Assembly: GCA_025056355.1 (NCBI GenBank)
Contig: JANWWI010000026.1
Location: forward strand, 1-37,166
Length of the DNA stretch: 37,166 nucleotides
Source: Casimicrobiaceae bacterium
GTDB taxonomy: Bacteria > Pseudomonadota > Gammaproteobacteria > Burkholderiales > Casimicrobiaceae
Direction: 5' to 3'
The notes beneath the pieces are model-generated. The model did not search any database, was not told where the DNA came from, and saw only the letters and a list, made by a program, of their open reading frames with translations. Positions 9,800 through 19,022 of this stretch are shown one piece after another. Numbering within the stretch: position 1 is the stretch's first letter; every line of letters begins with the position of its first letter. Position numbers and translations under genes: made by a program.

Positions 9800-10597
9800 A
9801 TGACTGGCCCGTTTTGGCTTTCGCCATCGCATGCGGTGGTCCTCTTCGACGGCCCGGATGCGGGCGCGTTTCTTCAGTCCCAACTGACCAATGATGTTGC
9901 GGCGCTCACAGAAGGCGCCTGGCAATGGCAGGGCTATTGCACCGCCAAAGGGCGTCTCGTCGCCACATTTGCGCTTGCCCGACTCGGGCAGACGCGCTAC
10001 GCCGCGGTGGTACACGATTCCCTCGCGCAAGCACTGGTCAATCGCCTGACGATCTTTCGCCTGCGCTCGAAGGTGAGTCTGCTTATCGAGCCGGCTCTGG
10101 CGCTCGCCTTTGCGTTGCCCGGGACCCCACCGCAGCCCAAGGCGTTGCTGGCCACCTGGGCGGTCGCGCCCGGGCTTACCTTTGCGATTGCTCAAGCGCA
10201 GGGTCAAGGGCTTGCGCGTGCCGGTGCGGAGCAAGTCGAGGCACTCCGCCTAGCGCTCATCAGGGCGCACATCCCCGAAGTCACCGCGGCGACCACCGAG
10301 CACTTCGTGCCGCAGATGATTGGCTGGGACCGGGTGACCCCGGGCGGTGGGGTGAGTTTCTCCAAGGGCTGCTATCCAGGGCAAGAAGTCGTTGCTCGCG
10401 CCCACTATCGTGGCGCGGTCAAAAAGCACCTGGAACACGTTGAGTTGCCACTCGAGCCTGTCCGAAGTCCCGGGCAATGGGTCGTGCTCGCCGATGGCCG
10501 CGAAGCGGAAATCTGCAACATCGCGCGCGACACGCAGGCCCAACTGGCCCTCGTGGTCGTTCAAGGCACTGAGTCTTCGACGTCTGGGTCCAGCTGA
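9800..10597 (+). CDS. ygfZ: YgfZ/GcvT-fold folate-binding iron-sulfur assembly protein
   Basis: A tetrahydrofolate-binding protein of the aminomethyltransferase fold that helps maintain certain Fe-S enzymes such as MiaB. The family hallmark K-G-C-Y-x-G-Q-E is present as KGCYPGQE (near residue 189), including the essential Cys. The N-terminus LFDGPDAGAFLQSQLTNDV and the central LRLALIRAHIPEV block also fit. I chose ATG 9800 (265 residues); an in-frame TTG at 9782 would add six residues. The end overlaps the end of the convergent trmJ by 37 bp, so neither can have a conventional terminator beyond its stop. Confidence 0.9.
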   Translation: MTGPFWLSPSHAVVLFDGPDAGAFLQSQLTNDVAALTEGAWQWQGYCTAKGRLVATFALARLGQTRYAAVVHDSLAQALVNRLTIFRLRSKVSLLIEPALALAFALPGTPPQPKALLATWAVAPGLTFAIAQAQGQGLARAGAEQVEALRLALIRAHIPEVTAATTEHFVPQMIGWDRVTPGGGVSFSKGCYPGQEVVARAHYRGAVKKHLEHVELPLEPVRSPGQWVVLADGREAEICNIARDTQAQLALVVVQGTESSTSGSS

Positions 10598-11406
10598 GCC
10601 GAGGACGTCGACGCTGGGGCCGGTCCACGAGCATGCCTGCGCGCTTCCACGACCAGTTGCTCGATGTTGCGAGCGATGCCGCGAAAAATATCGACTTCCT
10701 CGCGTTCCAGACGAGTGCGCGCAAACAGGCGTCTGAGCCGCGGCCATAACCGCCTCGGGTGCCGTGGGTCAAAAAACCCCGATTGCGTGAGCGCACGCTC
10801 CAAGTGGGCAAACATTTGTTCGATTTCGGCTTGTGTTGCGGGCTGTTGGGGTGCTGCGTCATAGCCGCCACCCAACCCTGCCGCCATGCGTAGCTCGTAA
10901 CAAACCACCTGCACCGCGCTGCCGAGATTGAGCGAAGCGTAGTGCGGATTGGTCGGGATATAAGCCAGGCGGTGACACAAAGCCACCTCGGTGTTGTCCA
11001 GGCCGCTCATTTCGCAACCAAACACCACGGCCACGCGCCCGACCAGCGCCTCGCCGATACAGTGGCGCGCTGCCGTGCGCACATCGCTGACGCTTGCCAC
11101 GAAGTCCCTTCGGCGAGCCGAGGTGCCCACCACCCAGGTACAGTCGGCAATAGCGGCCGCAAGGGTGGGGTAAATCTGTGCCGTCTCGAGCACATCGCTT
11201 GCGCCGGAGGCCCGCGCTGTGGCGATTTCGCTCGGAAAGACCTCGGGCCGGACCAGCCGCAGCTGCCCGAGGCCCATCGTCTTCATCGCGCGAGCGGCCG
11301 CGCCGATGTTGCCCGGGTGCGACGGACGCGACAAAACGATGACGATTCGCTCGAGCGCTCCGAGGCCGGAACGCGCCGCAAGTGATTCGTCAATCGCCTC
11401 CTCCAT
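10561..11406 (-). CDS. trmJ: tRNA (cytidine/uridine-2'-O-)-methyltransferase TrmJ
   Basis: A SpoU-class trefoil-knot (SPOUT) methyltransferase expected to 2'-O-methylate position 32 of several tRNAs using S-adenosylmethionine. The three SpoU motifs are clear: RPSHPGNIGAAARAMKTMG (motif 1), VVFGCEMSGLDN (motif 2) and IPTNPHYASLNLGSAVQVV (motif 3, forming the knot and SAM pocket). A C-terminal helical extension follows, as in TrmJ rather than RlmB. ATG 11406 gives 281 residues. The frame stays open further upstream, but only as a shadow of suhB on the other strand. Divergent from suhB across 67 bp, an arrangement conserved in proteobacteria, which supports the TrmJ assignment. Confidence 0.94.
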   Translation of the reverse strand: MEEAIDESLAARSGLGALERIVIVLSRPSHPGNIGAAARAMKTMGLGQLRLVRPEVFPSEIATARASGASDVLETAQIYPTLAAAIADCTWVVGTSARRRDFVASVSDVRTAARHCIGEALVGRVAVVFGCEMSGLDNTEVALCHRLAYIPTNPHYASLNLGSAVQVVCYELRMAAGLGGGYDAAPQQPATQAEIEQMFAHLERALTQSGFFDPRHPRRLWPRLRRLFARTRLEREEVDIFRGIARNIEQLVVEARRHARGPAPASTSSAQLDPDVEDSVP

Positions 11407-11473
11407 CGCTCTGATCCCTAAAATTTTGGGTTTTGTGCCTGCGCGACACAGCGCTTGTGCGTGTGCCTTGTCT

Positions 11474-12265
11474 ATGCACCCTATGCTCAATACGGCGATC
11501 AAGGCCGCCCGCGCCGCCGGGAAAATCATCCAATACGGCGCGCGCAACCTCGATCGAGTCCTCGCCCAGACCAAACGGCCCGGGGATTTTGTCAGCGATA
11601 TCGACCGCGAAGCCGAAGCCACGATCGTCAAGATTTTGCTCGATGCCTATCCTGACCACGGGATCCTCGCCGAGGAAGGTACCCCGGCTCCGCGCGGAAA
11701 CGCTCGGGCCACGCACGTGTGGCACATCGACCCGCTTGACGGGACGACGAACTTCCTGCACGGGGTGCCGCAATATGCCGTCTCGATCGCGCTTGCGGTC
11801 GAAGGGGTCGTCACGCAAGCCGTGATCTACGATTGTGCGAAAAACGACCTCTTCACAGCCTCGCGTGGCGCGGGTGCGTTTTTGAACAACCGACGCATTC
11901 GTGTCTCAGGCTGCAGCAAACTGCGCGAAGCGCTCATCGGCACAGGATTTCCGTTTCTGGACGGTGCCGACTTCGACACGTATCTCGAACAGCTTCGTTA
12001 CCTGATGCCGCGCTGTGCGGGGTTGCGTCGCGCGGGCGCAGCCGCGCTCGATTTGGCCTGGGTTGCGGCGGGGTACTACGATGGCTTCTGGGAGATGAAA
12101 CTCAACCCGTGGGACATTGCCGCCGGTGTCCTGCTCGTTCAAGAAGCCGGCGGCCTCGTGACGGATTTCGAAGGCGAAAGCCGCTATTTCGAAACTGGCT
12201 GCATCATCGCCGCGACGCCCAAAATCCTGCCCGAACTGCTCAAGGCGGTGCAACGTCGCGGCTGA
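11474..12265 (+). CDS. suhB: Inositol-1-monophosphatase SuhB
   Basis: A member of the inositol monophosphatase family. E. coli SuhB also binds NusA/NusG and supports rRNA antitermination, a second role likely shared here. The 263-residue protein begins MHPMLN, the same as E. coli SuhB, which fixes ATG 11474 over upstream options. The metal-binding motif DPLDGTTNF (near residue 86), the EEG block in LAEEGTP, and the C-terminal WDIAAGVLLVQEAGG are all present. A TAAAAT at 11419-11424 might be a -10 in the 67-bp divergent region shared with trmJ. mutS starts 36 bp downstream in the same direction and may be co-transcribed. Confidence 0.95.
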   Translation: MHPMLNTAIKAARAAGKIIQYGARNLDRVLAQTKRPGDFVSDIDREAEATIVKILLDAYPDHGILAEEGTPAPRGNARATHVWHIDPLDGTTNFLHGVPQYAVSIALAVEGVVTQAVIYDCAKNDLFTASRGAGAFLNNRRIRVSGCSKLREALIGTGFPFLDGADFDTYLEQLRYLMPRCAGLRRAGAAALDLAWVAAGYYDGFWEMKLNPWDIAAGVLLVQEAGGLVTDFEGESRYFETGCIIAATPKILPELLKAVQRRG

Positions 12266-12301
12266 GGCGCCTAAAGCCTATTTCCCACGTGCGTTCTGAG
12301 G

Positions 12302-14956
12302 ATGAGCGCCACACCCCACACGCCCATGATGCAGCAGTATCTGGCGCTCAAAGCCGAGCACCCGGACAAGCTCGTCTTTTTCCGCATGGGCGATTTCTAC
12401 GAGCTCTTTTACGAAGACGCCGAGCGCGCGGCTCGTCTGCTCGACATCACGCTCACGCAGCGCGGCGAGTCAGCCGGCAAGCCGATTCCGATGGCCGGTG
12501 TGCCCGTGCATTCGGTAGATACCTACCTCGCGCGGCTTGTGCGTCTCGGAGAGACGGTGGCAATCGTCGAGCAGACGGGAACCGAATCCTGCAAGAGCGC
12601 CCCCGGCAAGGGACCGATGCAGCGGCGTCTGGCGCGAATCGTCACGCCGGGCACGGTGACCGACGCCTCGCTCGTTGAAGCCCGCCGCGATCGCCTGCTC
12701 GGAGCCGTCTACCTGACCGGGGAGCGCGCGGGCGTGGCGCTGCTCGACGCAGCGGCAGGTGTCTTGATCCTGCGCGAGCTTGATCGCTTGGAACTGCTCG
12801 CCTATCTCGCGCGTAAAGGTTGCGCGGAGCTGATCGTGCTTGAGGGCAGTCGGCCGGCGATTGAGGCGCTCCTGATCGCGGACCCGCAAGCGCCGCCGAT
12901 CCGCGAGCGGCCTGCCTACGAGTTCACAGCACAGCGGGCCGAAGAAGAGCTCAAGCGCGCGCTCGACTGCACGAGCCTCGCTCACCTCGGACTTGACGCG
13001 GTCCCGTTAGCCGTGCCCGCCGCCGCGGCAGCGCTTGCCTACGTGCGACTCGTCAACGTCGGACAGGGCGTCAGCCTTGAGCGCGTCGATGTCGAGCGCG
13101 CCGGAGAGTGCCTCGAGCTCGATGCGGTCACGCTGCGCAACCTTGAAATCCTGAGCACGCTCGCCGGCGATGAGGCCCCGACGCTCTGCTCGATCCTCGA
13201 TCGTTGTGCGACCGCGCCGGGATCGCGCCTGCTGCGGCGTTGGCTGGTCGAACCGCCGCGTGAGAGCCAAGTCGCACAGGCGCGGCAAGAAGTGATCGCA
13301 GCGCTGCTGTCGTGCGAGGGGGGCCGTTTGCTTGAGGGGTTGCGCCGGGATCTGGCACCGCTTGCAGACCTTGAACGCATCGCCGGCCGTATTGTGATGG
13401 GCAGCGTTCGCCCACGCGAACTTGCGGCGCTTCGCGCAAGTCTGGCGCGACTGCCCGACCTCGAACGTTGCCTGGCGCGCCTCGAGGTCCCGAGACTCAA
13501 GCCGTTGCGCGAAGCGCTTAGCGTCGATCCAGCCTGGCACGCGCTGCTTGCCAAGGCAATTGCCGAGGAGCCTGCCGCCTCAATCCGTGACGGCGGCGTA
13601 ATCGCCACCGGCTACCACACCGAGCTCGACGAGTTGCGAACCCTCGCAAGCGACAGCAGCGCGTTTCTTGCGGCGCTTGAAGCGCGTGAACGCGAACGCA
13701 CCGGTATCGCCAACCTTCGCGTCGAATACAACCGCGTGCATGGGTTCTACATCGAGGTCACGCAAAGTCAGCTGCATCTCGTACCGCCCGAGTACAAGCG
13801 CCGTCAGACGCTCAAAAACGCCGAGCGCTTCATTACCCCGGAACTCAAAGCGTATGAGGATCGCGCGCTGGCTGCCCAAGAGCGGTCGCTTGCGCTCGAA
13901 CGCGCGCTTTGGGAGGAGTTATTGCAGCGCCTCTGCGCCGCGGCCTCGCCGCTTCGCGCGGCTGGGCGGGCGCTTGCCGAGATCGATGTCCTGTGCACGC
14001 TGGCCGAGCAAGCGCGCCGCGGCGGTTGGGTACGGCCGCAGTGGAGCTCGACCCCATGCCTTGAAATCAGGGCTGGCCGCCATCCGGTCGTCGAAAGCCT
14101 CGTTGAGGATTTCATCCCCAACGACCTCGTCCTCGACGCCCGATGCCATTTCCTGCTGATCACGGGGCCCAACATGGGCGGCAAAAGCACCTATATGCGC
14201 CAAGCGGCGTTGATCGCCTTGCTTGCACACATGGGCAGTTTCGTGCCCGCACGCGCGGTGCGCCTCTGCCCACTTGACCGCATTCTGACTCGTATCGGTG
14301 CGAGCGACGATCTTGCCTCGGGCCGATCCACCTTTATGGTGGAGATGACGGAAGCGGCCACGATCCTCGCACGGGCCACACCGAACTCGCTCGTGCTCAT
14401 CGACGAAATCGGACGCGGAACCTCAACTTTCGACGGGCTCGCACTGGCCACCGCGATCGCGCGGCGACTGATCACGCGCAACCGTCCGTTGACGCTGTTT
14501 GCCACGCACTATTTCGAGCTCACCCAGCTCGTTGCCGCGTATCCACAGTGCGCCAACGTGCACGTGAGCGTGATCGAACGCGGCGAGCGCATCGTCTTTT
14601 TGCACGAAGTCAAGCCCGGTCCGGCCAACCGCAGCTATGGCCTCGAAGTTGCCAAGCTTGCCGGTTTGCCCGCCGAGGTGGTGCGCGATGCGCGCCGCGA
14701 GCTCGAACGGCTCGAGCAGCACTTCGCGAAGAACAACCCGCAGATGGATTTGTTTGACGCCGCGCCAGCACCACCGTCAAGCGAGCCGGTCCCGCGCAAC
14801 GAGACTCACACCGCAGAACCCACCCCGGAGGTTGCCGCGCTACTTGCAGCGCTGGCGGCGCTCGACCCGGACGAGCTGTCGCCGCGCGACGCACACGCAC
14901 GGCTTGCACAGTTCATCCTCGCCGCGCAAGAACTTACTTCCAGCCCACGCGGTTGA
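12302..14956 (+). CDS. mutS: DNA mismatch repair protein MutS
   Basis: Recognises mismatches and small loops and recruits MutL. The 884-residue protein is of normal MutS length. The mismatch-reading Phe-x-Glu motif is at residues 32-34 within [13 protein letters not shown]. The connector, lever and clamp domains follow, then the ATPase domain with Walker [10 protein letters not shown] (near 622-630), the STFMVEM stretch, and the ABC-like signature/Walker B region [14 protein letters not shown] (near 700). A helix-turn-helix and a Pro-rich linker ([10 protein letters not shown]) precede the last 45 residues, which resemble the C-terminal tetramerisation tail. The 3' end overlaps the convergent iron-binding protein gene by 23 bp. 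Confidence 0.98.
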   Translation: MSATPHTPMMQQYLALKAEHPDKLVFFRMGDFYELFYEDAERAARLLDITLTQRGESAGKPIPMAGVPVHSVDTYLARLVRLGETVAIVEQTGTESCKSAPGKGPMQRRLARIVTPGTVTDASLVEARRDRLLGAVYLTGERAGVALLDAAAGVLILRELDRLELLAYLARKGCAELIVLEGSRPAIEALLIADPQAPPIRERPAYEFTAQRAEEELKRALDCTSLAHLGLDAVPLAVPAAAAALAYVRLVNVGQGVSLERVDVERAGECLELDAVTLRNLEILSTLAGDEAPTLCSILDRCATAPGSRLLRRWLVEPPRESQVAQARQEVIAALLSCEGGRLLEGLRRDLAPLADLERIAGRIVMGSVRPRELAALRASLARLPDLERCLARLEVPRLKPLREALSVDPAWHALLAKAIAEEPAASIRDGGVIATGYHTELDELRTLASDSSAFLAALEARERERTGIANLRVEYNRVHGFYIEVTQSQLHLVPPEYKRRQTLKNAERFITPELKAYEDRALAAQERSLALERALWEELLQRLCAAASPLRAAGRALAEIDVLCTLAEQARRGGWVRPQWSSTPCLEIRAGRHPVVESLVEDFIPNDLVLDARCHFLLITGPNMGGKSTYMRQAALIALLAHMGSFVPARAVRLCPLDRILTRIGASDDLASGRSTFMVEMTEAATILARATPNSLVLIDEIGRGTSTFDGLALATAIARRLITRNRPLTLFATHYFELTQLVAAYPQCANVHVSVIERGERIVFLHEVKPGPANRSYGLEVAKLAGLPAEVVRDARRELERLEQHFAKNNPQMDLFDAAPAPPSSEPVPRNETHTAEPTPEVAALLAALAALDPDELSPRDAHARLAQFILAAQELTSSPRG

Positions 14957-16013
14957 CGATTTCTTGCGCGAGCCGCTGGTGCCGGCCGAGCACGGCCATG
15001 CTGATCGTATCCGCCTTCCAGCCCGTACCGAGGCTTTCGAGCTCCTTATTCTGGACGCGCACGCTCGGCACGATCGGCCACTCGTTGTTGCCGTCGGCGA
15101 AGTAGCGCTGCGCCTCGTCGCTGACGAGATACTCGAGAAAACGGATCGCATTTTCGCGATTGGGGGCGTGCTTGAGCACACCGCCGCCCGAGATGTTCAT
15201 GTGCACGCCACGATCGGCCTGGTTGGGCCAGATGACGCTCAGATGTTGCATGACGGCGCGATCCTCGGGGCGCGCGCTCTTGAGCAGGCGCGCCATGTAG
15301 TAGCTATTGGCCAACGTGATCGAGCACTCGCCTGCGGCCACCGCACGCAGCTGATCGGTGTCGCCTCCCCTGGGCGGGCGTGCAAGATTGGCCACCACGC
15401 CACGAGCCCACGCTTCGGCGGCCGCAGCCCCTTTGTGTTCGATGATTGAGGCGAGCAGCGACAGCATGTAGACGTGCGAGCCACTGCGCGTGCAGATCTG
15501 CCCGCGCCAGCGAGGATCGGCAAGATCTTCGTAGGTCTTGATCGCCTCGGGATTGACCTTGCGTTTATCGACGACGATCACGCGCGCCCTGGACGAAAGT
15601 CCCCACCACGTGCCGTTGGGCAAGCGGTATTGGGGCGGAATTCTCGCGGTCAACACCGGCGAATCGATCGAGGCGAACAAACCTTCTTGCTCGGCGAGCC
15701 ATAGCCGGCCCGCATCGACCGTCAGAAAGACATCAGCGGGTGAATTGGCGCCCTCGTTCTTGATGCGCTGAAACAGCTGCTCCTCGCCCGCCTCGATTCG
15801 ATTGATCCGAATCCCCGTGGCTTTCGTGAAGTTGGCATAGAGCGCCTCATCGGTCGAATAGTGACGCGCCGAGTAGAGGTTGACCACGCGCTCCTGGGCC
15901 AGCCCCGGCCAAGACGCGGCAAAGCACACCGCCACCAGGACCGTCCTCGCGCCCGTCCGCAAAGCCGCCCACGGGCCCTGCATCGCAAAACACACTGAGC
16001 GAAACGACTTCAT
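14934..16013 (-). CDS. Periplasmic ferric-iron-binding protein of an ABC transporter (FbpA/FutA-like)
   Basis: A type-2 periplasmic binding protein of the Fe(III) family. The 359-residue precursor starts at ATG 16013 (MKSFRSVCF) and carries a signal peptide ending near SWPGLA before [13 protein letters not shown]. The mature N-terminal YSARHY and the central NSYYMARL pair of tyrosines (near 237-238) correspond to the iron-coordinating residues of FbpA/FutA proteins. The frame is open up to 16109, but that extension crosses the Fur-box-like site and has no signal-peptide character. No permease or ATPase gene is adjacent, so it is an orphan receptor here. Substrate specificity for ferric iron is supported by the motif and by the predicted Fur site. 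Confidence 0.88.
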   Translation of the reverse strand: MKSFRSVCFAMQGPWAALRTGARTVLVAVCFAASWPGLAQERVVNLYSARHYSTDEALYANFTKATGIRINRIEAGEEQLFQRIKNEGANSPADVFLTVDAGRLWLAEQEGLFASIDSPVLTARIPPQYRLPNGTWWGLSSRARVIVVDKRKVNPEAIKTYEDLADPRWRGQICTRSGSHVYMLSLLASIIEHKGAAAAEAWARGVVANLARPPRGGDTDQLRAVAAGECSITLANSYYMARLLKSARPEDRAVMQHLSVIWPNQADRGVHMNISGGGVLKHAPNRENAIRFLEYLVSDEAQRYFADGNNEWPIVPSVRVQNKELESLGTGWKADTISMAVLGRHQRLAQEIVNRVGWK

Positions 16014-16094
16014 GCCAGACACCTTTCCGTAAAAACCAGTCAAGCCATGAGGGGCGGCGCACCGAGGCCGCACCTGCGTGATCAGAATTATATC

Positions 16095-16114
16095 GCGAAC
16101 GATTCTCATTTAGC
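16095..16114 (-). promoter_or_regulatory. Fur-box-like operator upstream of the iron-binding protein gene
   Basis: On the minus strand the site contains AATGAGAATCGTTCGC, a recognisable variant of the Fur consensus TGATAATnATTATCA, best on the left half (TGAgAATC) and weaker on the right. It lies about 80 bp before the start codon at 16013 in the 148-bp gap between waaC and this gene. Position and sequence fit repression by Fur-Fe(II) under iron sufficiency. No clear -10/-35 pair was assigned. Confidence 0.55.
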
Positions 16115-16161
16115 TTCGCGAAAAACAGGACGGCGCCGTGTGCGTTGTATCGATCGGACGG

Positions 16162-17124
16162 CTAGCGATTCGGGCGAGCCTCGAGCGCTGAGCGGATCGC
16201 TTCGAGGACCTGCACCGTCTCAGGCGGGCGTCCTCGCGCCCCGAGACTAGCCACGTAGCCACGTCCACGAAGTCCGACCAGTGCCGGGTCGTGGTCGCAG
16301 TAAATGCCCACGGTCGGAACGCCCAACGCGGCCGCAAGGTGGGAAAACCCCGTGTCGAGCCCGACACACAGCCGCGCGCGGCCCAACACGGCGGCAGCTT
16401 CCGACAGCCCGAGAAACGGGGGCACATCGCCATCCGATTGTGCCGCCAGGGCCACACAGCGCGAGGCTTCTCGCGAGTTCCCCCACAGCCAGACGAGCCA
16501 CAACCCCGAAGCGAGCAGCTTCCGGGCCACCTGAAGCCAGCGGTTTTCCGGCCAGAGCTTGGAAGCGCGCGACGCGCCGGTCACAAGCACCGCGTAGGGC
16601 TCGCGACTCGGGCGCCAGCCCCACGGGGGCGCCGCGATCCCGAACTCGGCTGCGCCGTCGGGGCGATAGCCCAGGCTCAGGGCAGCCAGCTGTCGCGAGC
16701 GCTCGATCGCGTGCAGGGTCGGCTCGACAGCACTGCGGCGCGCGTAAAACAAAGGCGCCAACCATTCCCGCGCACTACCGAATCCGTAACCGTGGACCGG
16801 ACCACGCGCTTGCAATGCCCAGAGCGCGCTTTTGGCCAGCCCTTGGAGATCGAGCACAAGGTCATAGCGCTCTTCACGTAGGGTCCGCCGCGCTTCGCGC
16901 AGCTCGGTCAGCGTCGCCGCGGACCACAACGATTTGCGCCACCGCCGCCAAGCGATCGGCACAACGCGCCGCACGGCCGGATGCAGCGCGGGAATGGGCG
17001 CAAACGGCTTTTCCACGAGCCAATCGATGAGCGCGCCGGGCAGGTGTCGTGCAATATCCGAGACCGCCGGCAAGGTATGCACGACATCGCCCATGGAGGA
17101 AGTCTTCACGAGCAGAATCTTCAT
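16162..17124 (-). CDS. waaC: Lipopolysaccharide heptosyltransferase I
   Basis: A GT9 glycosyltransferase that adds the first L-glycero-D-manno-heptose to Kdo on the inner face of the cytoplasmic membrane. The 320-residue protein starts MKILLVKTSSMGDVVHTLPAV, quoted here only for the key KTSSMGDVVHTLP acceptor-site motif typical of WaaC. It also has LVLDLQGLAKSAL and the C-terminal nucleotide-heptose block GLDTGFSHLAAALGVPTVG. A GGGAG Shine-Dalgarno lies 7 nt before ATG 17124. It follows the DUF4254 gene by 32 bp on the same strand, so the two probably share a transcript. Confidence 0.94.
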   Translation of the reverse strand: MKILLVKTSSMGDVVHTLPAVSDIARHLPGALIDWLVEKPFAPIPALHPAVRRVVPIAWRRWRKSLWSAATLTELREARRTLREERYDLVLDLQGLAKSALWALQARGPVHGYGFGSAREWLAPLFYARRSAVEPTLHAIERSRQLAALSLGYRPDGAAEFGIAAPPWGWRPSREPYAVLVTGASRASKLWPENRWLQVARKLLASGLWLVWLWGNSREASRCVALAAQSDGDVPPFLGLSEAAAVLGRARLCVGLDTGFSHLAAALGVPTVGIYCDHDPALVGLRGRGYVASLGARGRPPETVQVLEAIRSALEARPNR

Positions 17125-17156
17125 CAGCGGCTCCCGCCGGCTTCACGGCGCCTCAG

Positions 17157-17834
17157 TTAGCGTGAGGCCGGGGTGGCCGCTGCCTCGGCCACAAGCACCG
17201 GGTTGTAGCGCGGATCGTTGTACATCTTGAACTGGCGATAGACCTTGAACCAAGCGCGGCCTGCGCGGCAGTCGGCAAGCAGCTCATCGAGACAAGCCGC
17301 CAAATCGGCCCGCTGTTCGTTGAGCCGTTCCAAGCGCGCACGTGCCGCGATGCGGTGCTCTTCTGGCACATCTTGCCGCTCGCTCTGCGCACGCATCGCG
17401 CGCACTTTGAGCGCGAGGATCGACAGGCGATCGATCATGCTGCCCGCGGTCTCGCTGTTGAGCCGCGCGCCTGGGTGTACGCGCGCCACTGGCCGATCCG
17501 TGGCCACGGTGGCCGGATCGACAAGCCCGAGCGCAAGCAACAGCAATTCATCGACACGTTCGGTCGCGTCGTTTCGCGCCTGGTTGTAACGGTCAATAGC
17601 CCGTTTGTTGGCCGCGATCTCGGCGTCGCTGACTCGCGTGCGCCGGGCCAAATCTTCCTCGTCCCACAGCAGCGCGTTGTGGCGATGATTGACAGCGATC
17701 CAATACCACAGGCTTGAGGGATCGAGCTCGGGCATCTGCCGTGGCCAATCGGGATGGCGAAAACAAGTCTCATGAAAGGCGCATACCGTGGCGCCCGAAA
17801 CGTTTTCCAACGCGCTGTAATCGTTCGCAGTCAT
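17157..17834 (-). CDS. DUF4254 family protein in the LPS core locus
   Basis: A 225-residue soluble, helix-rich protein with no signal peptide. I recognise the DUF4254 family from the pattern LWYWIAVNHRHNALLWDEEDLAR, given here by its parts (N-term FHETCF, then NHRHNALLWDEED near residues 50-62), the IDRYNQARND stretch, GSMIDRLSILALKV, and the C-terminal FKVYRQFKMYNDPRYNP. The function is unknown. The conserved His, Trp, Asp and Glu residues around NHRHNALLWDEED suggest a binding or catalytic site, which is inference. ATG 17834 is preferred because of an AGGTGA ribosome site upstream and because the extra N-terminal residues from 17918 look like shadow sequence. Its place between waaC and other LPS glycosyltransferase genes implies a role in LPS or surface-sugar synthesis. 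Confidence 0.8.
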   Translation of the reverse strand: MTANDYSALENVSGATVCAFHETCFRHPDWPRQMPELDPSSLWYWIAVNHRHNALLWDEEDLARRTRVSDAEIAANKRAIDRYNQARNDATERVDELLLLALGLVDPATVATDRPVARVHPGARLNSETAGSMIDRLSILALKVRAMRAQSERQDVPEEHRIAARARLERLNEQRADLAACLDELLADCRAGRAWFKVYRQFKMYNDPRYNPVLVAEAAATPASR

Positions 17835-17959
17835 GGCTTGGCAATCACCTGGAGATCTCGCGACCAACATCAATTGCACCGCCCCGCGCAGGCGCCTTCG
17901 CACGCGCACACGGGCCACGGTTGCAATCCGCTTGGAGGTGACTTCACGAATAATTATCG

Positions 17960-17978
17960 GCCGCCCCGCGCGGGCGGC
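17960..17978 (+). other. GC-rich hairpin in the leader of the GT9 gene
   Basis: A perfect 7-bp inverted repeat GCCGCCC / GGGCGGC with loop CGCGC lies 24 bp before the presumed GTG start at 18003. An AT-rich ATAATTAT (17950-17957) directly precedes it in the divergent DUF4254/GT9 region and could be a -10 for either side. The stem could influence translation of the GT9 gene, but GC-rich DNA gives such stems by chance fairly often. Confidence 0.4.
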
Positions 17979-18002
17979 GCCCGTCCGCTCAGTTGCTCGC
18001 CT

Positions 18003-19022
18003 GTGCCCCCCTCATTGGATTCTGGCCCTGTATCGGCTCGCTGCGCCATCGCGCCGCGCTTGCTCGTCCGAGTGCGCAATTTCATCGGCGATGTCGTGCT
18101 TGCCTTACCTGCGCTCGAGCGACTGGCCGCGCGAGGGCTCTCGCTCGAACTTGTCGGCAAGCCCTGGCTGCGGGCGCTGCTTTCGGCCTATGACTGGCCC
18201 GTGCACGTCTACCCGGCACGGATTGCCGACCGTGTGAGGCTACTGCGTTCCCTACGCGATCCATCCGAGGCGCCCGGCCCGGGCCGCCGCATCGATGCCG
18301 TGACTTTTGCAACCTCGTTTTCGAGCGCCTTCGAGCTGCGCTTGGCGGGCTGGCGCGCGTTCGGCTACCGCACGGAGGGCCGCAGGCTCTTTCTGGCCGA
18401 AAGCACCCCCATTCGGTGGGGCGAGCACGCACTTGCCTCCTATTGGCGACTAACCTCGGCCCTGCTGGCCGATCCGGCGCCGCCACCAGCCTATGCCACG
18501 CTGCGGCTGACTGCGGAGGCGCTGCGCCGAGCGCGCCGCCTGTGCCAGGAGCGGGCAATCGGCGCCGGCTACGTGGTGCTCGTGCCATTCGCTGGCGGCA
18601 CCTTCGAAAAATTGGACAAACGCTGGCCACATTTCGATGCGCTCGCAGCGCGTCTGCGCGCGGCGGGCTACACGCTGCTCATCGTCCCCGGTCCGAATGA
18701 GGTGGCCGAAGCGCACCGGCGCTTTCCCGATGCGCACGTGCTCGAGGGCATCGAACTCGACGTCTACGCGGCACTCTTGCGTAATGCAACACTCACGATC
18801 GCAAACGACACGGGACCGGGCCACATCGCCGCAGCCGTGGGTGGGCGACTCTTGTCCGTCCTCGGTCCGACCAAAGTCGAGCAGTGGGGCGCCCTCGGCC
18901 CCAGGGTCACCATCGTGCGCTCTTGGCCGACATGGCCTTCCCCCGAGGCCGTCTTCGAAGCCGCTTTGGAGCTTCTCAACCGCGCCGATCCTCCATTCTC
19001 CAGTGCGCAGCCGGAGTCGTAA
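18003..19022 (+). CDS. Glycosyltransferase family 9 protein (heptosyltransferase-like)
   Basis: A GT9 enzyme, likely transferring heptose or another nucleotide-activated sugar to the LPS core. The N-terminal acceptor-site motif is RNFIGDVVLALPALE, and the C-terminal donor-site block is IANDTGPGHIAAAVGGRLLSVLGPT, with the characteristic D-T-G-P. A FEKLDKRWPH stretch in the middle matches the K-x-WP sugar-nucleotide contact of this family. The start is uncertain: no ATG fits, and GTG 18003 (339 residues) leaves a 25-residue tail before the motif, slightly longer than usual; a TTG at 18015 is possible. I cannot tell WaaF from other GT9 members. The 3' end overlaps the convergent waaL-like gene by 47 bp. 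Confidence 0.85.
   Translation: MPPSLDSGPVSARCAIAPRLLVRVRNFIGDVVLALPALERLAARGLSLELVGKPWLRALLSAYDWPVHVYPARIADRVRLLRSLRDPSEAPGPGRRIDAVTFATSFSSAFELRLAGWRAFGYRTEGRRLFLAESTPIRWGEHALASYWRLTSALLADPAPPPAYATLRLTAEALRRARRLCQERAIGAGYVVLVPFAGGTFEKLDKRWPHFDALAARLRAAGYTLLIVPGPNEVAEAHRRFPDAHVLEGIELDVYAALLRNATLTIANDTGPGHIAAAVGGRLLSVLGPTKVEQWGALGPRVTIVRSWPTWPSPEAVFEAALELLNRADPPFSSAQPES

Noticed and set aside
9552..9827. Open frame on the minus strand covering tRNA-Pro
   Set aside because: It is the antisense of the tRNA (reads WIRTTGLYVPN, a well-known spurious translation of tRNA genes) with no support elsewhere.
11407..11631. N-terminal 75-residue extension of trmJ
   Set aside because: It covers the start and first codons of suhB on the other strand and lacks family similarity; ATG 11406 gives the normal length.
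12470..14230. Several 100-190 residue minus-strand frames inside mutS
   Set aside because: All mirror the mutS codons and carry no domain motif.
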